Source: Streptomyces humi (GTDB lineage Bacteria; Actinomycetota; Actinomycetes; Streptomycetales; Streptomycetaceae). Taken from it: a stretch of DNA of 64,000 nt. The position numbers and the translations under genes are program-made. The stretch spans positions 1 to 64,000 of the forward strand of contig NZ_LBMU02000046.1 of NCBI RefSeq assembly GCF_001005085.2, written 5' to 3'. This document shows, in pieces, positions 60,846 through 64,000 of this stretch. The notes beneath the pieces were generated by a model. That model saw nothing but the letters and a program-made list of their open reading frames with translations, was not told the origin of the DNA and made no database searches. Within the stretch, counting starts at the first letter, position 1, and every line of letters begins with the position of its first letter.

Positions 60846-61858
60846 CCCGTCTGTACGTCCAGGACGTCACCCTGCGGGACGGCATGCACGCGGTCCGGCA
60901 CCGCTACACCGTCGACCAGGCGCGCACCATCGCCGCCGCCCTCGACTCCGCCGGCGTGGCCGCCGTCGAGGTCGCCCACGGCGACGGCCTGTCCGGCTCC
61001 AGCATCAACCACGGCGTCGGCGCGCACACCGACTGGGAGTGGATCGAAGCGGTCGTGGGCGCCGTGCACCGGGCGGTCCCCACCACTCTGCTCCTCCCCG
61101 GCATCGGCACCGTCCACGACCTCCGGCAGGCCCACTCCCTGGGCGTCCGCTCGGTCCGCGTGGCCACCCACTGCACCGAGGCCGACATCTCCGCCCAGCA
61201 CATCGCCGCCGCCCGGGAGCTGGGCATGGACGTAGCCGGATTCCTGATGATGTCCCACATGGCCGAACCGGCCGAACTGGCCCGCCAGGCCGAGCTGATG
61301 GAGTCCTACGGCGCCCACTGCGTCTACGTCACCGACTCCGGCGGCCGCCTCACCATGGACGGCGTCCGCGACCGCCTCCGCGCCTACCGGGACGTCCTGG
61401 ACCCGGCCACGGAGCTGGGCATCCACGCCCACCACAACCTCGCCCTGGGCGTGGCCAACTCGGTCGTCGCCGTCGAGAACGGCGCCACCCGGGTCGACGC
61501 CTCCCTCGCCGGTCAGGGCGCGGGCGCGGGCAACTGCCCGCTGGAGGCCTTCATCGCGGTCGCCGACCTGATGGGCTGGGAGCACGGCTGCGACCTGTTC
61601 CCGCTGATGGACGCGGCCGACGACGTCGTACGACCGCTGCGGGACCGCGAGGTGCGGGTGGACCGCGAGACCCTCACCCTCGGCTACGCGGGCGTGTACT
61701 CCAGTTTCCTGCGGCACGCCGAGAAGGCCTCCGAGCGCCACGGCGTGGACACCCGGGCCATCCTCGTGGAGGTCGGCCGCCGCAGGCTGGTGGGCGGCCA
61801 GGAGGACATGATCACGGACATCGCCCTCGACCTGGCGTCCGAGGCCGAGCCGGCCTGA
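60842..61858 (+). CDS. mhpE: 4-hydroxy-2-oxovalerate aldolase
   Basis: The product has 338 residues from ATG 60842. The DRE-TIM start VQDVTLRDGMHAVRH gives Arg12 and metal Asp13. GIHAHHNLALGVANS provides metal His195 and His197. DASLAGQGAGAGNCPLEAFIA and the C-terminal communication domain are typical of MhpE/DmpG/BphI. It cleaves 4-hydroxy-2-oxovalerate to pyruvate and acetaldehyde, passed to the acylating dehydrogenase. It is the final step of meta-cleavage. Confidence 0.94.
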   Translation: MTRLYVQDVTLRDGMHAVRHRYTVDQARTIAAALDSAGVAAVEVAHGDGLSGSSINHGVGAHTDWEWIEAVVGAVHRAVPTTLLLPGIGTVHDLRQAHSLGVRSVRVATHCTEADISAQHIAAARELGMDVAGFLMMSHMAEPAELARQAELMESYGAHCVYVTDSGGRLTMDGVRDRLRAYRDVLDPATELGIHAHHNLALGVANSVVAVENGATRVDASLAGQGAGAGNCPLEAFIAVADLMGWEHGCDLFPLMDAADDVVRPLRDREVRVDRETLTLGYAGVYSSFLRHAEKASERHGVDTRAILVEVGRRRLVGGQEDMITDIALDLASEAEPA

Positions 61859-62027
61859 CGACGGGGGAGCGGCGGGGCGGCCGGTCCGCGCGTCGTGCCC
61901 CGGGTCAGGGTCGCGCGGAGCAGGGGGTGCCGCCCTCGCGACGGGCGAGACAGGAGTCAGCGTGGCCGATAGATCGATAGGCCGATAGGCCGGTAGGTCG
62001 ACAGGCGGAACGGTCGCCGGGGCCGGC

Positions 62028-62054
62028 GGGCCCCCGCCGGATCGGCAGGGGCCC
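62028..62054 (+). terminator. Hairpin after aldolase gene
   Basis: GGGCCCCCGCCG (62028-62039) and CGGCAGGGGCCC (62043-62054) pair with one mismatch. It lies in the convergent gap and may serve both strands. Just before it, GATAGGCCGATAGG-like short repeats occur at 61968-61998. Confidence 0.6.
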
Positions 62055-62126
62055 GCGGCCGGGGCACGGAGGAGCGCCGGGACCTGCGGCACCCTCACCG
62101 TCCGCCGGTGGCCTGACGGCCGGGTC

Positions 62127-62873
62127 TCACCTCAGGTGCCGGCGGAAGAACCGCGCCGCGTCGTCCCCCGCGGACTGCGGGACCCCGGTGTGCCCGCCCA
62201 TGTTGGCGTGCAGGGTCTTCTCCCTGGAGCCGAAGGCGTCGAACAGGTCCAGGGCCGCCTGACGGTCGTTCACCTCGTCGTCCCACTGCAACAGGACGTG
62301 CAGGGGAATGGTGACCTCGCGGGCCTGCTCGAGGATGGCGCGCGGCACGAAACTCCCGGCGAAGAGGCCGGCGGCCACGATGCGCGGCTCGACCGCCGCC
62401 AGTCGTACGCCGACGGAGATGACCCCACCCGAGTAGCCGACCGGCCCGCCGAGCCCGGGCAGCGGCAGCAGGGCGTCGAGGGCGACCTGCCATTCCGGGA
62501 CCGCCTTGTCCACGAGCGGGAGGACGAGGGCGTCGATGATCTCGTCGCTGACCTGTTCGCCGGCTTCCACCGTCCGGCGCAGGTCGGCGCGGGCCTGGTC
62601 GATGGCGTCCCAACGGGGCCGGTCACCGCTGCCGGGGAGTTCGATGGTGGCCGTGGCGAAGCCGTCCGCCGCGGCGTGCCGGGCCCGCCCCACCAGCCGC
62701 GGGTACATCTTGCGCAGTCCGAGCGGGGGCTGGCCGAGCAGGATCAGTGGTGCCGGCTCCGGCGCGGGTGCGGACGCGGGTGTCCACAGGATGCCGGGGA
62801 TCTCGTCGAGGGTGAATGCGCGCTCGAGGACGCCGTCGTCGAGGCGCTGTTCGGAAGTGAAGCGAAGGGCCAT
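62127..62873 (-). CDS. Alpha/beta hydrolase (dienelactone-hydrolase-like)
   Basis: The product has 248 residues from ATG 62871-62873. GYSGGV carries probable nucleophile Ser148; VLLQWDDEVNDRQAALDLFDAFG supplies the acid Asp and NMGGHTGVPQ the His. There is no signal peptide. It may be a dienelactone hydrolase relative or esterase, but the first half (PPLGLRKMYPRLVGRARHAAADGF) also resembles general peptide-esterase proteins. It borders the catabolic cluster convergently with the aldolase unit. Its membership in the pathway is uncertain. Confidence 0.7.
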   Translation of the reverse strand: MALRFTSEQRLDDGVLERAFTLDEIPGILWTPASAPAPEPAPLILLGQPPLGLRKMYPRLVGRARHAAADGFATATIELPGSGDRPRWDAIDQARADLRRTVEAGEQVSDEIIDALVLPLVDKAVPEWQVALDALLPLPGLGGPVGYSGGVISVGVRLAAVEPRIVAAGLFAGSFVPRAILEQAREVTIPLHVLLQWDDEVNDRQAALDLFDAFGSREKTLHANMGGHTGVPQSAGDDAARFFRRHLR

Positions 62874-63079
62874 GGTCGTGCCTTTCGGGAGAGCTGCTGA
62901 ACGGCGCTCCCGGACGACCTATCGCCCGACCGTGACCCCGGAGGAGAGCACCCACGTCGAAACGTTCACGGGTACCACCTCCTCTTTCTCTCGCACGGCC
63001 GCCGTGAAGGTAGCAGGGCCCGCCGCGGTCCGCCAAACGGTTTCCCGGGCGCACACCACCGCGAGGATCCTCCGGGGGC

Positions 63080-63820
63080 TCAACCGGGCGGCGTCCTGCC
63101 GAAGCGCAGCCGCCACGGAGTGAGGGCGGATTCGAGCTGCACCGCCAGGCTCATCTTCGATGCCCCTCGCGTGCGTTCCTCGAACCGGATCGGCACCTCG
63201 CGGATGGTCAGCCCCCGTCTGACGGTGCGGTAGTTCATCTCGACCTGGAAGGAGTAGCCGTTGCTGTGGACCGACGGCAGGTCGATCGCCCGCAGTGTCC
63301 CGGACCGCCATGCCTTGAATCCGGCGGTGGCGTCCTTCACGTGCAGGCGCAGGATCGCGTTGACGTAGGCGTTGGCCCAGGCGGACAGGGCCTTGCGGTG
63401 CCATGGCCAGTCGGCGGCGGTCGAGCCGCCGGTGACGTAGCGGGAGCCGAGGACGACGGCGGTGTCCGTCGTCAGCAGGGTGTCGACCATGGCCGGGATC
63501 ACGGCGGCCGGATGCGAGAGGTCGGCGTCCATCTGGATCACGACGTCGGCGCCCTCGTCCAGGGCGCGGGTCATGCCGGCCAGGTAGGCGCGGCCGAGTC
63601 CGTCCTTGGTGGTGCGGTGCAGCACGCCGACGGTGCCCGGTGCCTCGGCGGCGAGTCCGTCGGCGACCTCGCCGGTGCCGTCGGGTGAGTTGTCGTCGAC
63701 GACGAGCAGGTGCAGGTCCGGCACCGGCAGGTCCGCGAGCAGACGGGCCAGGACGGGCAGGTTGTCCCGCTCGTTGTAGGTCGGCACGACGACAACGACC
63801 TTGGGCGACTCGGCGGTCAT
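63080..63820 (-). CDS. Polyprenol-phosphate mannosyltransferase-like GT2 enzyme
   Basis: The product has 246 residues from ATG 63818-63820; a TTG two codons upstream is less likely. GT2 motifs are VVVPTYNERDNLP, LLVVDDNSPDGTG and IQMDADLSH (DxD-like metal site), with VLGSRYVTGG and DATAGFKAWR. This matches dolichol/polyprenol-phosphate mannose synthases (Ppm1 catalytic domain), which make polyprenyl-phosphomannose for O-mannosylation and lipoglycans. There is no transmembrane region, as in many actinobacterial versions. Apolipoprotein N-acyltransferase, a common partner, is not in view. Confidence 0.85.
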   Translation of the reverse strand: MTAESPKVVVVVPTYNERDNLPVLARLLADLPVPDLHLLVVDDNSPDGTGEVADGLAAEAPGTVGVLHRTTKDGLGRAYLAGMTRALDEGADVVIQMDADLSHPAAVIPAMVDTLLTTDTAVVLGSRYVTGGSTAADWPWHRKALSAWANAYVNAILRLHVKDATAGFKAWRSGTLRAIDLPSVHSNGYSFQVEMNYRTVRRGLTIREVPIRFEERTRGASKMSLAVQLESALTPWRLRFGRTPPG

Positions 63821-63840
63821 CGGCAACTCCGGGGTCGGGC

Positions 63841-63874
63841 GGCCGGGACCGGTTCAGCGGTACCGGTCCCGGCC
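63841..63874 (-). terminator. Perfect 13-bp hairpin
   Basis: GGCCGGGACCGGT (63841-63853) pairs perfectly with ACCGGTCCCGGCC (63862-63874) around 8 nt. It lies between the partial gene and the mannosyltransferase gene, both leftward, so it probably ends the former. Confidence 0.7.
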
Positions 63875-63905
63875 GAGATGGCGGGCGGACACAGCCTCGC
63901 GCATC

Positions 63906-63941
63906 TGACGGTGCCCGTCCCCTTGACGGTGCCCGTCCCCT
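63906..63941. repeat. 18-bp direct tandem duplication
   Basis: TGACGGTGCCCGTCCCCT occurs twice in exact tandem just downstream of the partial gene. Each copy contains an ACGG/CCGT mini-stem. Confidence 0.8.
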
Positions 63942-63954
63942 CCCGCGCGGCCGA

Positions 63955-64000
63955 TCAGCGGGCGGTGCCGAAGTCCTGGGTCCAGTAGCTGTTCGGCTGT
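63955..64000 (-). CDS. C-terminal end of an unidentified gene
   Basis: Reading leftward from the window edge, the last 14 codons give QPNSYWTQDFGTAR and a TGA at 63955-63957. Codon bias and a following hairpin support a real gene end. The family cannot be identified from so short a piece; aromatic-rich YW-DFG ends occur in several secreted Streptomyces proteins. Confidence 0.5.
   Translation of the reverse strand, partial: QPNSYWTQDFGTAR

Noticed and set aside
26035..62873. Antibiotic biosynthetic gene cluster
   Set aside because: No PKS, NRPS, terpene synthase or RiPP enzyme is present; the ABM, SRPBCC and MFS genes alone do not support it, whereas the MhpDEF-type set points to catabolism.

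Overview
The window is very GC-rich, with GC-biased third codon positions, frequent GTG starts, TANNNT-type promoter hexamers and many secreted glycoside hydrolases, extracellular enzymes and LysR, IclR and MFS genes. This is typical of a Streptomyces (or close actinomycete) chromosome. I could not identify the species. No phage, transposon, CRISPR array or rRNA was seen.

Region 1 (1-18.7 kb) is mostly cell envelope and secreted carbohydrate or nucleic acid enzymes: a DUF3618/holin-like membrane pair, a GH15 hydrolase, a NAGPA-type phosphodiester glycosidase, a very large GH35 beta-galactosidase, an excalibur protein, a GH92 alpha-mannosidase with a lectin domain and a double operator, a lamin-tail ExeM/NucH-type nuclease and a lipoprotein with an HNH-like domain. 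Within it sits a truncated threonyl-tRNA synthetase. It is preceded by a 16-codon leader with three consecutive Thr codons and a perfect 13-bp hairpin, which looks like an attenuator.

Region 2 (18.7-26.5 kb) holds an initiator tRNA with one extra base in its T arm, a LysR regulator divergent from a diaminopropionate ammonia-lyase-like enzyme and a LysE exporter, a coiled-coil protein, a PAS-SpoIIE phosphatase, a secreted alpha/beta hydrolase, a degenerate repeat tract and a cupin.

Region 3 (26.5-62.9 kb) is a large catabolic supercluster. It contains an extradiol dioxygenase of the VOC type, three aldehyde dehydrogenases, an FAH-family enzyme, several alpha/beta hydrolases, a HbpS/GlcG protein, a MetE-fold protein that appears to lack all zinc ligands, an L-2-hydroxyglutarate oxidase-like flavoprotein, an amidohydrolase, a ThDP enzyme and an Ldh-type dehydrogenase. 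It also has two MFS exporters, an oligopeptide-type ABC importer with a permease-ATPase fusion, two LysR and two IclR regulators. It ends with the 2-oxopent-4-enoate hydratase, acylating acetaldehyde dehydrogenase and 4-hydroxy-2-oxovalerate aldolase that finish meta-cleavage of aromatic rings to pyruvate and acetyl-CoA. No ring hydroxylase is present, so the true substrate is unknown.

Two recurrent palindromes tie this region together. GYGCAR-N7-TTGCRC (19 bp) lies 80-100 bp upstream of three separate transcription units. TTCC-N7-GGAA lies at both IclR genes. The last kilobase returns to housekeeping envelope functions with a polyprenol-phosphate mannosyltransferase-like gene and the tail of an unidentified gene.
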